From the NCBI RefSeq assembly GCF_004342915.1, contig NZ_SLWL01000001.1, forward strand, positions 496,001 to 560,000: 64,000 nt of DNA. The letters run 5' to 3'. Below the pieces are notes generated by a model, which worked only from the letters and a program-made list of their open reading frames with translations, did no database searches and was not told the origin of the DNA. This document shows, piece by piece, positions 1-8,944 of this stretch (positions within the stretch are counted from its first letter, which is position 1; every line of letters begins with the position of its first letter). The stretch comes from Camelimonas lactis (GTDB lineage Bacteria; Pseudomonadota; Alphaproteobacteria; Rhizobiales; Beijerinckiaceae). The translations under genes and the position numbers were made by a program.

Positions 1-561
1 GCCGGATTGTGCGCCGGCAATATCGTCCTGAACGGACTGGACGGCCGCGCCCGCGTCGTCAACATCGATCTGCTGGACCGGCCGGAGGCGCTGGCGGCGG
101 CGGGTCTTGTGGCGGAAAGCCAGGACCTGGTGGTGACCAATCCGCCCTGGTTCGCCCCGGAGGCGGTGCGCGCCTCCCCAGGCGCTGGCCGGCGGGCGGC
201 GCACGTGTTCGATGCGCCCGTGGACGGAATGCGGGAGCCGGTGCGGGAGGATGCCCTGCAGGCCTGGTTGCGTTGCGCCTGCCGGCTGCTGCGGCCGGGC
301 GGGGCGCTGCTGGTGATCCACCGGGCGGAAGCGCTACCGGAGATTCTCGCCGGCATGGCGCGGCGCTTCGGCGACGTGCGGGCGCGGCCGGTGGCGGCGC
401 GGGCGGGCGCGCCGGCGATCCGGGTGATGGTGGGCGGGCTGCGCGGCCGGCGCGGGCCATTCGCCCTGGACGCGCCGCTCGTATTGCACGGGCCGGATGG
501 GGCCTTCACCGCCGAAGCGGCCCGCGCGCATGCCGGCGAGAGCCTGCCATGGGGCGATTGA
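1..561 (+). CDS. SAM-dependent methyltransferase, TrmN6-like (5' end missing)
   Basis: The reading frame is open from the first base, so the true start lies before the window and only the C-terminal 186 or so residues are present. The visible part has the N6-adenine/N5-glutamine methyltransferase signature N-P-P-W (around bases 139-150) preceded by a hydrophobic strand, and the following fold pattern with LRPGGALLVIHR, typical of class I SAM methyltransferases. In related bacteria such proteins near glyQ are annotated as tRNA1(Val) (adenine-37-N6)-methyltransferase. The SAM-binding glycine motif is mostly lost to truncation, so substrate is inferred from family only. A weak hairpin (CCAAC/GTTGG at 592-608) followed by five T lies after the stop and may end this transcript. 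Confidence 0.75.
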   Translation, partial: AGLCAGNIVLNGLDGRARVVNIDLLDRPEALAAAGLVAESQDLVVTNPPWFAPEAVRASPGAGRRAAHVFDAPVDGMREPVREDALQAWLRCACRLLRPGGALLVIHRAEALPEILAGMARRFGDVRARPVAARAGAPAIRVMVGGLRGRRGPFALDAPLVLHGPDGAFTAEAARAHAGESLPWGD

Positions 562-591
562 CGGCCGGATACGGTTGCGCCCGGGCGATTT

Positions 592-613
592 CCAACTGTG
601 TCCGTTGGTTTTT
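592..613 (+). terminator. possible weak terminator after the methyltransferase gene
   Basis: Five-pair stem CCAAC (592-596) / GTTGG (604-608), seven-base loop, then TTTTT (609-613). It is placed between the methyltransferase stop and glyQ. The stem is short, so this is only a candidate; the same stretch may also carry the glyQ promoter. Confidence 0.3.
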
Positions 614-683
614 CGTTGTATAGGAACCTGCGTCGGCGCGCCGCCGCAGCGACAGAAGCACGCGATATCAGAAGAATGCGATC

Positions 684-1610
684 ATGACCGGCTCCGATCA
701 GTCCAGCCCGAAGCGCTCCTTTCAGGGGCTTATCCTGACGCTCCATGAGTTCTGGGCGAAGCAGGGCTGCGTCATTCTCCAGCCCTATGACATGGAGGTG
801 GGCGCCGGCACCTTTCACCCGGCCACCACCCTGAGGGCGCTGGGGCCGAAGCCGTGGAAAGCCGCCTACGTGCAGCCCTCGCGCCGCCCCACCGATGGGC
901 GCTATGGCGAAAACCCCAACCGGTTGCAGCATTATTACCAGTATCAGGTGATCCTGAAGCCGAACCCGCCGAACCTGCAGGAGCTGTATCTGGCGTCGCT
1001 GGAGGCCATCGGCGTCGATCTGGCGCTGCATGACGTGCGCTTTGTCGAGGACGACTGGGAGAGCCCGACCCTGGGCGCCTGGGGTCTTGGCTGGGAATGC
1101 TGGTGCGACGGCATGGAAGTGTCGCAGTTCACCTATTTCCAGCAGGTGGCGGGCGTGGAATGCGCGCCGGTGGCCGGCGAACTGACCTATGGCCTTGAGC
1201 GCCTCGCCATGTATGTGCAGGGGGTGGAGCGCGTCTACGACCTCAATTTCAACGGCGGCGAAGGCGACGACAAGGTGACCTATGGCGACGTGTTCCTGCA
1301 GGCCGAGCAGGAATTTTCCGCCTTCAATTTCGAATACGCCGACACGGACATCCTGTTCCGCCACTTCGCTGACGCGGAGAACGAGTGCAAACGCCTGCTG
1401 GAGGCCGGCGCGCGCGCCGATGGCCGTCATGGCCTCGCCATGCCAGCCTATGACCAGTGCATCAAGGCCAGCCACGCCTTCAACCTGCTGGACGCGCGCG
1501 GCGTGATCTCGGTCACCGAGCGGCAGAGTTATATCCTGCGCGTGCGTGAACTGGCCAAGGCCTGCGGCGCCGCGTGGCTGCGCACCGAGGGCGGCGGCGC
1601 GGCCGCCTGA
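684..1610 (+). CDS. glyQ: glycyl-tRNA synthetase alpha subunit
   Basis: 308 residues, the usual size for the alpha subunit of the alpha2beta2 bacterial glycyl-tRNA synthetase, which carries the class II catalytic core that activates glycine and charges tRNA-Gly. Hallmarks are [20 protein letters not shown] (residues 16-35), the motif region [19 protein letters not shown], and the C-terminal class II strand [13 protein letters not shown]. The ATG start is preceded by an A-rich purine stretch (AGAAGAATGCG) rather than a strong Shine-Dalgarno. It is followed 71 bases later by glyS in the same orientation, so the two are very likely one transcript. Confidence 0.97.
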   Translation: MTGSDQSSPKRSFQGLILTLHEFWAKQGCVILQPYDMEVGAGTFHPATTLRALGPKPWKAAYVQPSRRPTDGRYGENPNRLQHYYQYQVILKPNPPNLQELYLASLEAIGVDLALHDVRFVEDDWESPTLGAWGLGWECWCDGMEVSQFTYFQQVAGVECAPVAGELTYGLERLAMYVQGVERVYDLNFNGGEGDDKVTYGDVFLQAEQEFSAFNFEYADTDILFRHFADAENECKRLLEAGARADGRHGLAMPAYDQCIKASHAFNLLDARGVISVTERQSYILRVRELAKACGAAWLRTEGGGAAA

Positions 1611-1681
1611 GGCTTCCGCAACTGTTTCGCCGCACGCCCGTTTGACGCTTTTCAGGCCCGCCGGGGCCGATGGAACCTCCG

Positions 1682-3874
1682 ATGCCCGACCTTCTGCTCG
1701 AACTGTTCAGTGAAGAAATCCCCGCCCGCATGCAGCGCAAGGCGGCGCAGGACCTGCAGAGCCTGGTGACCAACGCCCTTGTCGAGCGCGGCCTGCTGTA
1801 TGAAGGCGCCGGCGCCTGGGCAACCCCACGCCGCATCGCCCTGCACATCGCCGGTCTGCCGGCGGTTGGCCAGGACGTGCGCGAGGAACGCAAGGGGCCG
1901 CGCGTCGGCGCGCCGGATGGGGCGATCCAGGGCTTCCTGAAGGGCGCCGGCCTGAGCTCCATCGACCAGGCGCAGGTCGTATCCGATCCGAAAAAAGGCG
2001 AGTTCTATGTGGCGGTGATCGAGAAGCCCGGCCAGCCGACGCTGGACGTGCTGGCCGAGGTGCTGCCGCGCATCATCCAGAATTTCCCGTGGCCGAAGTC
2101 GATGCGCTGGGGCGCCGCTTCCGCCCAGCCCGGCGCCATGCGCTGGGTGCGGCCGCTGCACTCCATCGTCGCCACCTTCGGGCCCGAGACAGAGGAGCCG
2201 CAAGTCGTGCCGTTCAGCGTCGGCGGCGTGACGGCCGGCAACGAAACCCGCGGCCACCGCTTCATGGCGAAGGGCGCCGGTTTCCCTGGGCCGATCCAGG
2301 TGAAGCGCTTCGACGATTACGTCGCCGTGCTGGAGAAGGCGAAGGTGATCCTCGACACCGACCGCCGCAAGGACATCATCCTCGCCGAGGCGCGCAATCT
2401 CGCCTTCGCCCAGGGGCTGGAGCTGGTGGAGGACGAAGGTCTGCTGGAGGAGGTCGCCGGACTGGTGGAATGGCCGGTGGTGCTGATGGGCGCCTTCGAG
2501 GAGGAGTTCCTGGCGATACCGCCGGAGGTGATCCGCGCCACCATCCGCGCCAACCAGAAATGCTTCGTACTGAAGAAGGCTGACGGCGCGCTGGCCAACA
2601 GGTTCATCCTGGTGTCCAACATTGTCGCGCCGGATCGCGGCGCCGCCATCATCGCCGGCAATGAACGCGTGGTCCGCGCCCGCCTCTCCGACGCCCGCCA
2701 CTTCTGGCAGACCGACCAGCGGCCGATGCCGGACTATCGCGAGCGCGCGGACACGAAGCACCTGAAGCCGCTGGAGCAGCGCCTGCAGAAGCTGATCGAT
2801 TCCCGCTCCGTGTTCCACGAGAAGCTGGGAACCCAGGGCGAGCGCGTCGAGCGGCTGGTGGAGCTGGCCGGCAAGATCGCGCTGGCGATCGGCGCAGACG
2901 GCGGCCTGGCGACCCGCGCCGCCCGCCTGGCCAAGGCCGACCTCACCACCGAAATGGTGGGTGAATTCCCGGAATTGCAGGGCCTCATGGGTCGCTATTA
3001 TGCGGCGGCCGAGGGCGAGGATCCGCGTGTGGCGGCGGCGCTCGAGGACCATTACAAGCCGCTCGGCCCGTCCGACCGCACGCCCACGGCGCCGGTTTCC
3101 GTCACCGTGGCGCTGGCCGACAAGCTGGACACCCTGGCCGGCTTCTGGGCGATCGACGAGAAGCCGACCGGCTCCAAGGATCCTTACGCCCTGCGCCGGG
3201 CGGCGCTCGGCGTCATCCGTCTGGTGCTGGAGAACGACCTGCGGCTGCCGCTGGTGGAAATCTGCCAGGAGGCGGAGCCGGAAGGGGCGAAACGCGCCGC
3301 GCCGCGCATGCCGGAAGAATTCGCCGGGCGCGTCGTGTCGTCGGACGCGGTGTCGCTGCTGGAATTCTTCCACGACCGCCTCAAGGTGTTCCTGCGCGAT
3401 CAGGGCTACAGCCACGATCTGATCGACGCGGTGCTGTCGCTGGGCGATCAGGACGACCTGCTGCTGGTGGTGCGTCGGGTCGCGGCGCTGAAGCAGTTTC
3501 TCGATACGGCCGACGGCAAGTCGCTGCTGGCCGGCGTGAAGCGCGCCGCCAACATCCTGCGCATCGAGGAGAAGAAGGACGGCGCGTCATATGACGCCGC
3601 CGCCGACGCTTCTTTGTTGCAGGCCGATGAGGAAAAGGCGCTGTTCACGGCGCTGGGCGCCGCTCGCGAGGCGGCGGAAGCGGCGGTGAAGCGGGAGGAT
3701 TATCAGGGCGCCATGACGGCGCTGGCGGCGCTGCGCGGCCCGGTTGACGCCTTCTTCGAGGCGGTGACGGTGAACGCCGACGACGCGGCCCTGCGCGCCA
3801 ACCGGCTGCGCCTGCTCGCCGGCATTCGCGAGGCGACGCGCGCCATCGCCGATTTCTCGCGCATCGAGGGCTGA
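1682..3874 (+). CDS. glyS: glycyl-tRNA synthetase beta subunit
   Basis: 730 residues from the ATG that begins [18 protein letters not shown], the standard N-terminus of this subunit. An in-frame ATG four codons upstream (1670) is possible but would add an unusual MEPP leader. The beta subunit binds tRNA-Gly and contains an HD-like region and an anticodon-binding C-terminal region; [27 protein letters not shown] and [10 protein letters not shown] are characteristic blocks seen here in the expected order. The C-terminus is helical and alanine-rich as usual. It is co-directional with glyQ and ended by a clear hairpin terminator 28 bases after the stop. Confidence 0.97.
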   Translation: MPDLLLELFSEEIPARMQRKAAQDLQSLVTNALVERGLLYEGAGAWATPRRIALHIAGLPAVGQDVREERKGPRVGAPDGAIQGFLKGAGLSSIDQAQVVSDPKKGEFYVAVIEKPGQPTLDVLAEVLPRIIQNFPWPKSMRWGAASAQPGAMRWVRPLHSIVATFGPETEEPQVVPFSVGGVTAGNETRGHRFMAKGAGFPGPIQVKRFDDYVAVLEKAKVILDTDRRKDIILAEARNLAFAQGLELVEDEGLLEEVAGLVEWPVVLMGAFEEEFLAIPPEVIRATIRANQKCFVLKKADGALANRFILVSNIVAPDRGAAIIAGNERVVRARLSDARHFWQTDQRPMPDYRERADTKHLKPLEQRLQKLIDSRSVFHEKLGTQGERVERLVELAGKIALAIGADGGLATRAARLAKADLTTEMVGEFPELQGLMGRYYAAAEGEDPRVAAALEDHYKPLGPSDRTPTAPVSVTVALADKLDTLAGFWAIDEKPTGSKDPYALRRAALGVIRLVLENDLRLPLVEICQEAEPEGAKRAAPRMPEEFAGRVVSSDAVSLLEFFHDRLKVFLRDQGYSHDLIDAVLSLGDQDDLLLVVRRVAALKQFLDTADGKSLLAGVKRAANILRIEEKKDGASYDAAADASLLQADEEKALFTALGAAREAAEAAVKREDYQGAMTALAALRGPVDAFFEAVTVNADDAALRANRLRLLAGIREATRAIADFSRIEG

Positions 3875-3902
3875 GCCCGGCGCGGGGGCCGATCAGAAAA
3901 CG

Positions 3903-3934
3903 ACCCGGCTGGCGCCGCTCGCCGGGTTTTTCTT
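3903..3934 (+). terminator. rho-independent terminator of glyQS
   Basis: Inverted repeat ACCCGGC (3903-3909) / GCCGGGT (3921-3927) with an 11-base loop, immediately followed by TTTTTCTT. It lies 28 bases after the glyS stop on the same strand. Confidence 0.8.
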
Positions 3935-4083
3935 GTCCAGATATGGTCAGTTCGAAGCGGATCTGGCGAGAGCGCCGGCGCGGTCGCCGCCGCCATTATC
4001 CGCGGGATCGCATCAATCCCCCGGCGCCCGCCATGCCTGCGCGTGTTGCGGGCATCCACGTCTTCGTCGTCTCCCGCGGGGGG

Positions 4084-4128
4084 CGTCTCTTGCGTCGTCG
4101 TCTCTTGCGTCGTCGTTTCTTGCGGCAA
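4084..4128. repeat. three 15-base tandem repeats between glyS and the ATPase gene
   Basis: Three consecutive 15-base units: two identical copies of CGTCTCTTGCGTCGT and a third diverged copy CGTTTCTTGCGGCAA. They sit in the 326-base gap 3875-4200. Just upstream (about 4029-4075) the gap holds a stretch reading CATGCCTGCGCG...GGGCATCCACGTCTTCGTCGT, which resembles the dispersed intergenic repeats common in alphaproteobacteria. Apart from the glyS terminator I see no gene in this gap. Confidence 0.75.
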
Positions 4129-4200
4129 CGGTGGGCGCGGCAGCGCGTGGATGGCCGGCGCAGATCCGGCCCTGACGGCGGCGCGGGGAAGGGCGGGAGG

Positions 4201-4758
4201 CTATCGTCCGGTCAGGTTCGCCATGATGAACGCAACCCGCTCCGCCACGGGGGCCTTCGGCAGCCAGACCAGGTCATAGCCAAGCGCCGGCCAGACCCTG
4301 GCCATGGCGGCGCAGGTGGCTCCGGCCTCGGCGAGGTCCTGCTTGCGTTCGGCGTCGTTGACATAGATTTCCGGCCAGAACGGCGCGATGAACACCCGGG
4401 AATGGTAACGACGCCCCTGCGCCGCCGCGCGGCAGCGTTGCGCCGCCGCGTCATGGGCAAGGCCAACCAGCTCCAGATAGCCCAGCACGTCGCCAATACC
4501 CCGGTCGAAGAATACCGGCCCCGGGGCGTCATCCGCCGCATCGAACGCCGCGACGGCGTGCGTCAGCATGGCGTCCGCGAAGCGCGCCGGGTTGCGCCAT
4601 GGCAGGGCGTCGCCGCCGCTGGCCTGCTGTTGCAGGATCACGGCCCTTCCTGCTTCTGGCGCCGTCGTGTGGCCTTGGCCGGCGAGCGCTTCGAGCAAGG
4701 TGGTCTTTCCCGAACCGGGGCCGCCGGTCAGGACGATCCGCAGGGGAGAACAGTTCAT
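4201..4758 (-). CDS. small P-loop ATPase/kinase-like protein (AAA_28 type)
   Basis: 185 residues. The N-terminus has a textbook Walker A motif GGPGSGKTT at residues 12-20, and a D-R-G-I-G-D block (FFDRGIGDVLGYLE) matches the Walker B/lid region of small predicted ATPases and nucleoside-kinase-like proteins. The rest fits the predicted-ATPase family formerly grouped as AAA_28. Substrate is unknown. It lies 27 bases downstream of corA on the same strand, so it is probably cotranscribed with the magnesium channel gene. No signal peptide or membrane segment is seen. Confidence 0.75.
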   Translation of the reverse strand: MNCSPLRIVLTGGPGSGKTTLLEALAGQGHTTAPEAGRAVILQQQASGGDALPWRNPARFADAMLTHAVAAFDAADDAPGPVFFDRGIGDVLGYLELVGLAHDAAAQRCRAAAQGRRYHSRVFIAPFWPEIYVNDAERKQDLAEAGATCAAMARVWPALGYDLVWLPKAPVAERVAFIMANLTGR

Positions 4759-4785
4759 GACTTGCTTTCGGGGAGAGCGGGCAGG

Positions 4786-5775
4786 TTACAGCCACTTCTT
4801 CCAGCGGAAGAAGAAATAGGGCGCGATGGCGGCGACAATCATGCCGAGCAGGGCGAGCGGGTAGCCAAGTTTCCAGTCCAGCTCCGGCATTGCCCGGAAG
4901 TTCATGCCGTAGATGGAGGCGATGAGGGTCGGCGGCATGAACACCACCGCCATAACCGAAAACAGCTTGATGATGTTGTTCTGCTCGATGTTGACGAGGC
5001 CGAGGGTGGCGTCGAGCAGGAACTGGATCTTGCCGCTCTGGAACGTGGCGTGCTCCTCCAGCGATTGCAGGTCGCGCAGGTTGGTGCGCACCTGTTCGCG
5101 CAGCTCCATGGGCACGCGGGCGGTGCGGTAGGCTACGGTGAGGAACAGCATGACCCGCTCGATCGACAGCAGGCTTTCGCGGCTTTTGGAGATCAGGTCG
5201 CCGTGATGGCCCAGGGTCTGGACGATGTCCTGGAACTCGGCGTTGCGCTTGCCGGGGTCGTGCTTGGTTTCGAACACCTGGCGGGAGAGGGTGTTGATGT
5301 CCTCGCCGATGTTCTGGAGCACCTCGGCGGCGCGGTCGATGATGGTTTCGATGAGGCCGGCCATCACCTGCTCGGCGGTGAGGCCGCCGCTGCCTGGCCG
5401 GCCGGCGCGGTGGGCGAACATGATGAACGCCTTCGGCTCGTCATAGCGCACGGTGATCAGCGTGTTACGGGCCAGGATGAAGCTGACGCTGGCGAGCTGG
5501 GCGTCGTGGGCGACGTTGAACAGCAGCTGCGTGGTCATGTAGCGGGCGCCGTTCTCGGTGTAGAGCAGTTCGGACGGCTCGATGTAGTCGGTGTCCTCGC
5601 GCGTCGGCACGCTGACGCCATAGTGGGCCTCCGCCAGGCGCGCCTCGGCGCGCGACGGCTCGATCAGATCGATCCAGATTGCGTCGGCCGGAAACAGCTC
5701 ACCCGGAACGAGCATGCGCCGTTCCAGAAAAGCACCGCCCTCGGGCGTTGTCGCTGGCCGGTGAACAATGATCAT
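4786..5775 (-). CDS. corA: CorA-family magnesium/divalent cation transporter
   Basis: 329 residues. The family signature Y-G-M-N-F is at residues 289-293, between the first transmembrane helix (VMAVVFMPPTLIASI) and the second (PLALLGMIVAAIAPYFFF), and the protein ends in the basic tail RWKKWL. The N-terminal two thirds form the cytoplasmic funnel domain with long charged helices. CorA proteins form homopentameric inner-membrane channels for Mg2+ and some other divalent ions. A small ATPase gene follows at 27 bases. No Mg2+ riboswitch was recognised upstream. Confidence 0.95.
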   Translation of the reverse strand: MIIVHRPATTPEGGAFLERRMLVPGELFPADAIWIDLIEPSRAEARLAEAHYGVSVPTREDTDYIEPSELLYTENGARYMTTQLLFNVAHDAQLASVSFILARNTLITVRYDEPKAFIMFAHRAGRPGSGGLTAEQVMAGLIETIIDRAAEVLQNIGEDINTLSRQVFETKHDPGKRNAEFQDIVQTLGHHGDLISKSRESLLSIERVMLFLTVAYRTARVPMELREQVRTNLRDLQSLEEHATFQSGKIQFLLDATLGLVNIEQNNIIKLFSVMAVVFMPPTLIASIYGMNFRAMPELDWKLGYPLALLGMIVAAIAPYFFFRWKKWL

Positions 5776-6213
5776 GGTCTGGTCTCCCGCCGGGCAGCAT
5801 TGCCACCGGGATCATGTCACTGGCGTGACGGCTGGACGTGTTCGGTTGCGCTGCTGGCGACGCGGACGGCCCTGGCCTCCTGCAAGGTCCAGGCCGGCGA
5901 CGGATCGCTCACAGGCCATGGGTATGCGGTGTGTTCGGGAGCGCGCGCTCCAGGCATGATCCCGAACGATTACGCCTGAATCCGGGCCGTGAACAACCCC
6001 GTTATGGTTGGGATGCGCCGCAGGGCGCAGGCGCGGCCGCGTCCACCGCTTCCGCGCCGCCGTCCCGGCTCTGGCCAGGCGGGCGCCAATAGAGTTTTGT
6101 CTGTCTGAATTGTTGCGGCTACAGGCGCAATAAACCGCGTCCGCGGGTAGATGCTCTAGCGATTTTCGCTGGCGCTGACAACCAGCGATGCGTCGCCGGG
6201 TTCTGGCGGCGCT
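5776..6213. other. 438-base gap without a recognised gene
   Basis: This gap contains the corA upstream region. No convincing coding sequence, RNA or terminator is seen. A stretch near 5944-5970 (CTCCAGGCATGATCCCGAAC) and another near 6150-6160 (GATGCTCTAGCG) loosely resemble extragenic repeat motifs often found in Hyphomicrobiales; this is an impression only. Confidence 0.4.
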
Positions 6214-6714
6214 TCAGGCGATGTCAAAGCTGGCGTGATAATTGACCTCGCCGGCGGGAGGCGCGCCGCGGAACACGATGCGCTGGAAAGATCCAGGAGG
6301 GACATCGCCATAACGCAGGGCCGGATCGCTGATGAAGCCGAAGCGTGCATAATAGCGCGGATCGCCGAGGACCACGCATCCGGCGGCGCCCTGATCGCGC
6401 AACGTCGCCAGCCCGGCGCGGATCAGCGCCTGACCGACGCCGGCGCGCTGACGGTCGGGACGCACCGACACCGGTCCGAGCCCGAACCACCCCGGCGCGC
6501 CGTCGCTGGTCGTTACGGGCGAGAACGCCGCGTGGCCGACAAGGGCGCCGGCCTCTTCCGCAACGCAGGACAGGGCCAGCGCGCCAGCGGCGCGCAGTGC
6601 ATCGACAATGGCCGCTTCCGTTCCCGAGCTGTGCGGCGCGCTGGCGAAAGCAGCGGCGGTCACCTGGCGGATGGCGGCGGCGTCGGCGGGGGTTTCAGGC
6701 CGGACAAGCAACAT
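6214..6714 (-). CDS. GNAT family N-acetyltransferase (YhbS-like)
   Basis: 166 residues from ATG 6714; a GTG five codons upstream (6729) is an alternative start. The acetyl-CoA pyrophosphate-binding motif A is seen as VRPDRQRAGVGQALIRAG, followed by GDPRYYARFGF, a pattern typical of the YhbS-like subgroup of GNAT acetyltransferases. Such enzymes transfer an acetyl group from acetyl-CoA to an amine; the acceptor cannot be told from sequence. It stands alone between two minus-strand genes with a gap of more than 100 bases on each side. Confidence 0.88.
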   Translation of the reverse strand: MLLVRPETPADAAAIRQVTAAAFASAPHSSGTEAAIVDALRAAGALALSCVAEEAGALVGHAAFSPVTTSDGAPGWFGLGPVSVRPDRQRAGVGQALIRAGLATLRDQGAAGCVVLGDPRYYARFGFISDPALRYGDVPPGSFQRIVFRGAPPAGEVNYHASFDIA

Positions 6715-6864
6715 GCGCTGTTGTCCCACAAGCCATGACGGGAGTCATGGTCTGACGGGGCGCGCGCGGTTTGTCATCCAGCCGGCCGCGCCGCTTTGCC
6801 GGCGCAGCGGTCTGGCGGCCATGGAGGGCCACGGCGCCGCAGCCCCCTCCGCGGCGCCTGGACG

Positions 6865-8661
6865 TCAGGCGACCAGCGCGTCGCGCGCGTCGAGCACGGC
6901 GTCGGCGCCGCGCAGCACGATGTCCGCCAGCGCCGGGGCTTCCGGGGCAATGTTGCCGGCGAAGAAGCGGGCGATGTGTATGCGGCTGGCGTGCGCCGGG
7001 TTGGCGTCGCCGGCCTCGACAGCCTTCACGGCCGCGAGCGCGATATTCACGAGGGCGTCGAGACCCTCGGCGATGCCGAACAGACGCAGATAAGGCGCGG
7101 CGACGGCCAGCGCCACGTCGGGGGTGGCGCCGGCCTGCTGCTGCAACAGGAAGGCGGTGGCGCGATCCAGCGATTCGGCCGCGTCGCGCAGGCGGGCGGC
7201 GGCGTCGCCAAGGGCGTCGGCCTGGGCGTTGGCGGCCTTCGTCGCCGTCTGGCGCATGGCGGCGATGGCGGCCTGCACCACCGCGCCGCCGTTCATCGGC
7301 AGCTTGCGGGTGACCAGGTCGATGGCCTGGATGCCGTTGGTGCCTTCATAGATCGGGGCGATCCGGGCGTCGCGCAGGTGCTGGGCCGCGCCGGTCTCCT
7401 CGATGAAGCCCATGCCGCCGTGAATCTGCACGCCAATGGAGGCGGCCTCGACGCCGATATCGGTGGACCAGGCCTTGGCCACCGGGGTCAGCAGCGAGGC
7501 GTGCGCCGCGCCGCGCGCCCGCTCGGCCGGATCGGCGGCCAGATGGGCGCGATCGAGGGCGGCGGCGGTGCGGTAGCAGATGGCGCGGGCGGCGGCGGCC
7601 AGCGCCTTCATGGTCAGCAGTTTGCGCTGGATATTGGGGTGCTGGATGATCGGGCTCATCTCGCCGGCGGGCGCGCCGCTGGCGCGGCCCTGGCGGCGCT
7701 CATGGGCGTAGGCCAGCGCCTGCTGCCAGGCCCGGTCGGCGATGGCGACGCCCTGCAGGCCAACGGCGAGGCGCGCGGCGTTCATCATCGTGAACATGCA
7801 GTTGAGGCCGCGATTCTCCTCGCCGATCAGCCAGCCCGTGGCGCCGCCCTCATCGCCATAGACCATGACGCAGGTGGGCGAGCCGTGGATGCCAAGCTTG
7901 TGCTCGATGCTGGCGCAGCGCACATCGTTGCGCCGCCCCGGATTGCCGTTGGCGTCGGGAATGAACTTGGGCACGAGAAACAGCGAGATGCCGCGGGTGC
8001 CGGCTGGCGCGTCCGGCAGGCGGGCCAGCACGAGATGCACGATATTGTCCGTCATGTCGTGCTCGCCATAGGTGATGAAGATTTTCTGGCCGGTGATGCG
8101 ATAGCTGCCGTCGCCGTTGGGAACCGCCTTCGTGCGCAGCGCCGCCAGGTCGGAGCCCGCCTGCGGTTCCGTCAGGTTCATGGTGCCGGTCCATTCACCG
8201 GCCACCAGTTTCGCCAGATAGGTCTGTTTCAGCTCTTCGGAGCCGTGGGCGATCAACGCTTCCACGGCGCCAGCGCTCAGCAGCGGCGCCAGCGCGAAGG
8301 ACATGGCCGAGGCGTTCCACATCTCGGCGCAGGCCGCCTGTACCACTGCGGGCAGGCCCTGGCCGCCCCATTGCTCCGGCGCGGGCAAGGCGTTCCAGCC
8401 GGCCGCTGTCCAGTCGCGGTAGGTTTCCTTCCAGCCAGGCGGGGTGGTGACGGCGCCGTCGCTCCAGCGGGAGCCGATCTCGTCGCCGATGCGGTTCAGC
8501 GGCGCGATGCGCTCACTGGCGAAGCGCCCTGCTTCCTCCAGCACCGACGTCACCAGATCGAGCGACAGGTCGCCATAAATCCCGTCCGCAACAGCCTGTT
8601 CGAAGCCGGCGGCCGAGCGGATGGTCTCGACCATGTCGTTGACGGGAGCGGCGTAGGTCAT
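6865..8661 (-). CDS. acyl-CoA dehydrogenase with C-terminal extension (DmdC-like subgroup)
   Basis: 598 residues from the ATG reading MTYAAPVNDMVETI; an upstream in-frame start at 8685 is less likely. The order of domains is acyl-CoA dehydrogenase N-terminal, middle (MNLTEPQAGSDLAAL) and C-terminal flavin domains with the catalytic glutamate in YEGTNGIQAIDL, then an extra C-terminal helical domain. This about 600-residue architecture is that of the acyl-CoA dehydrogenase C-terminal-domain family, which includes 3-methylthiopropionyl-CoA dehydrogenase DmdC as well as ordinary beta-oxidation enzymes. FAD cofactor and alpha,beta-dehydrogenation are family knowledge; chain-length preference is unknown. 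It is divergent from the Sua5 gene. Confidence 0.93.
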   Translation of the reverse strand: MTYAAPVNDMVETIRSAAGFEQAVADGIYGDLSLDLVTSVLEEAGRFASERIAPLNRIGDEIGSRWSDGAVTTPPGWKETYRDWTAAGWNALPAPEQWGGQGLPAVVQAACAEMWNASAMSFALAPLLSAGAVEALIAHGSEELKQTYLAKLVAGEWTGTMNLTEPQAGSDLAALRTKAVPNGDGSYRITGQKIFITYGEHDMTDNIVHLVLARLPDAPAGTRGISLFLVPKFIPDANGNPGRRNDVRCASIEHKLGIHGSPTCVMVYGDEGGATGWLIGEENRGLNCMFTMMNAARLAVGLQGVAIADRAWQQALAYAHERRQGRASGAPAGEMSPIIQHPNIQRKLLTMKALAAAARAICYRTAAALDRAHLAADPAERARGAAHASLLTPVAKAWSTDIGVEAASIGVQIHGGMGFIEETGAAQHLRDARIAPIYEGTNGIQAIDLVTRKLPMNGGAVVQAAIAAMRQTATKAANAQADALGDAAARLRDAAESLDRATAFLLQQQAGATPDVALAVAAPYLRLFGIAEGLDALVNIALAAVKAVEAGDANPAHASRIHIARFFAGNIAPEAPALADIVLRGADAVLDARDALVA

Positions 8662-8823
8662 GGTTACTATCTCCGGACTGCGCATCGCCCGGCGACCGTA
8701 ACGCCGGCGCGTATCAGACGAAGGTTTAATGTCATCGCCGCCAATATGCCAGCGGCCAGTTATGCTCCGGCGGCGAATTTATGGAACAGCTTCCGTAACT
8801 TGTTGCGTCTGAGCCTTTCAGCG

Positions 8824-8836
8824 GGACATTTTGTCC
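8824..8836. promoter_or_regulatory. candidate operator, GGACA-TTT-TGTCC
   Basis: Perfect 5-base inverted repeat around TTT in the 283-base divergent gap between the acyl-CoA dehydrogenase and Sua5 genes. The size and placement fit a dimeric regulator site, but no cognate regulator is adjacent, so this is only a candidate. Confidence 0.25.
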
Positions 8837-8944
8837 GCGTCGCCACGCGGACCTTGCAGGGCGCCGCCCGCACGACAAAAGCGACAGGGGATACAAAAAC
8901 CGTATACACAGGCGCGGGCGCCGGACGCCCGGAGACAGGAACGG

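Noticed and set aside
3703-4128. 141-codon minus-strand frame starting in the 15-base repeats
   Set aside because: It overlaps the end of glyS antisense; the repeated PQETTTQETT start is simply the tandem repeat translated.
3943-5979. A 678-codon plus-strand frame across corA and the ATPase gene
   Set aside because: It is the complementary-strand shadow of GC-rich genes whose minus-strand products are clear families (CorA, P-loop ATPase).
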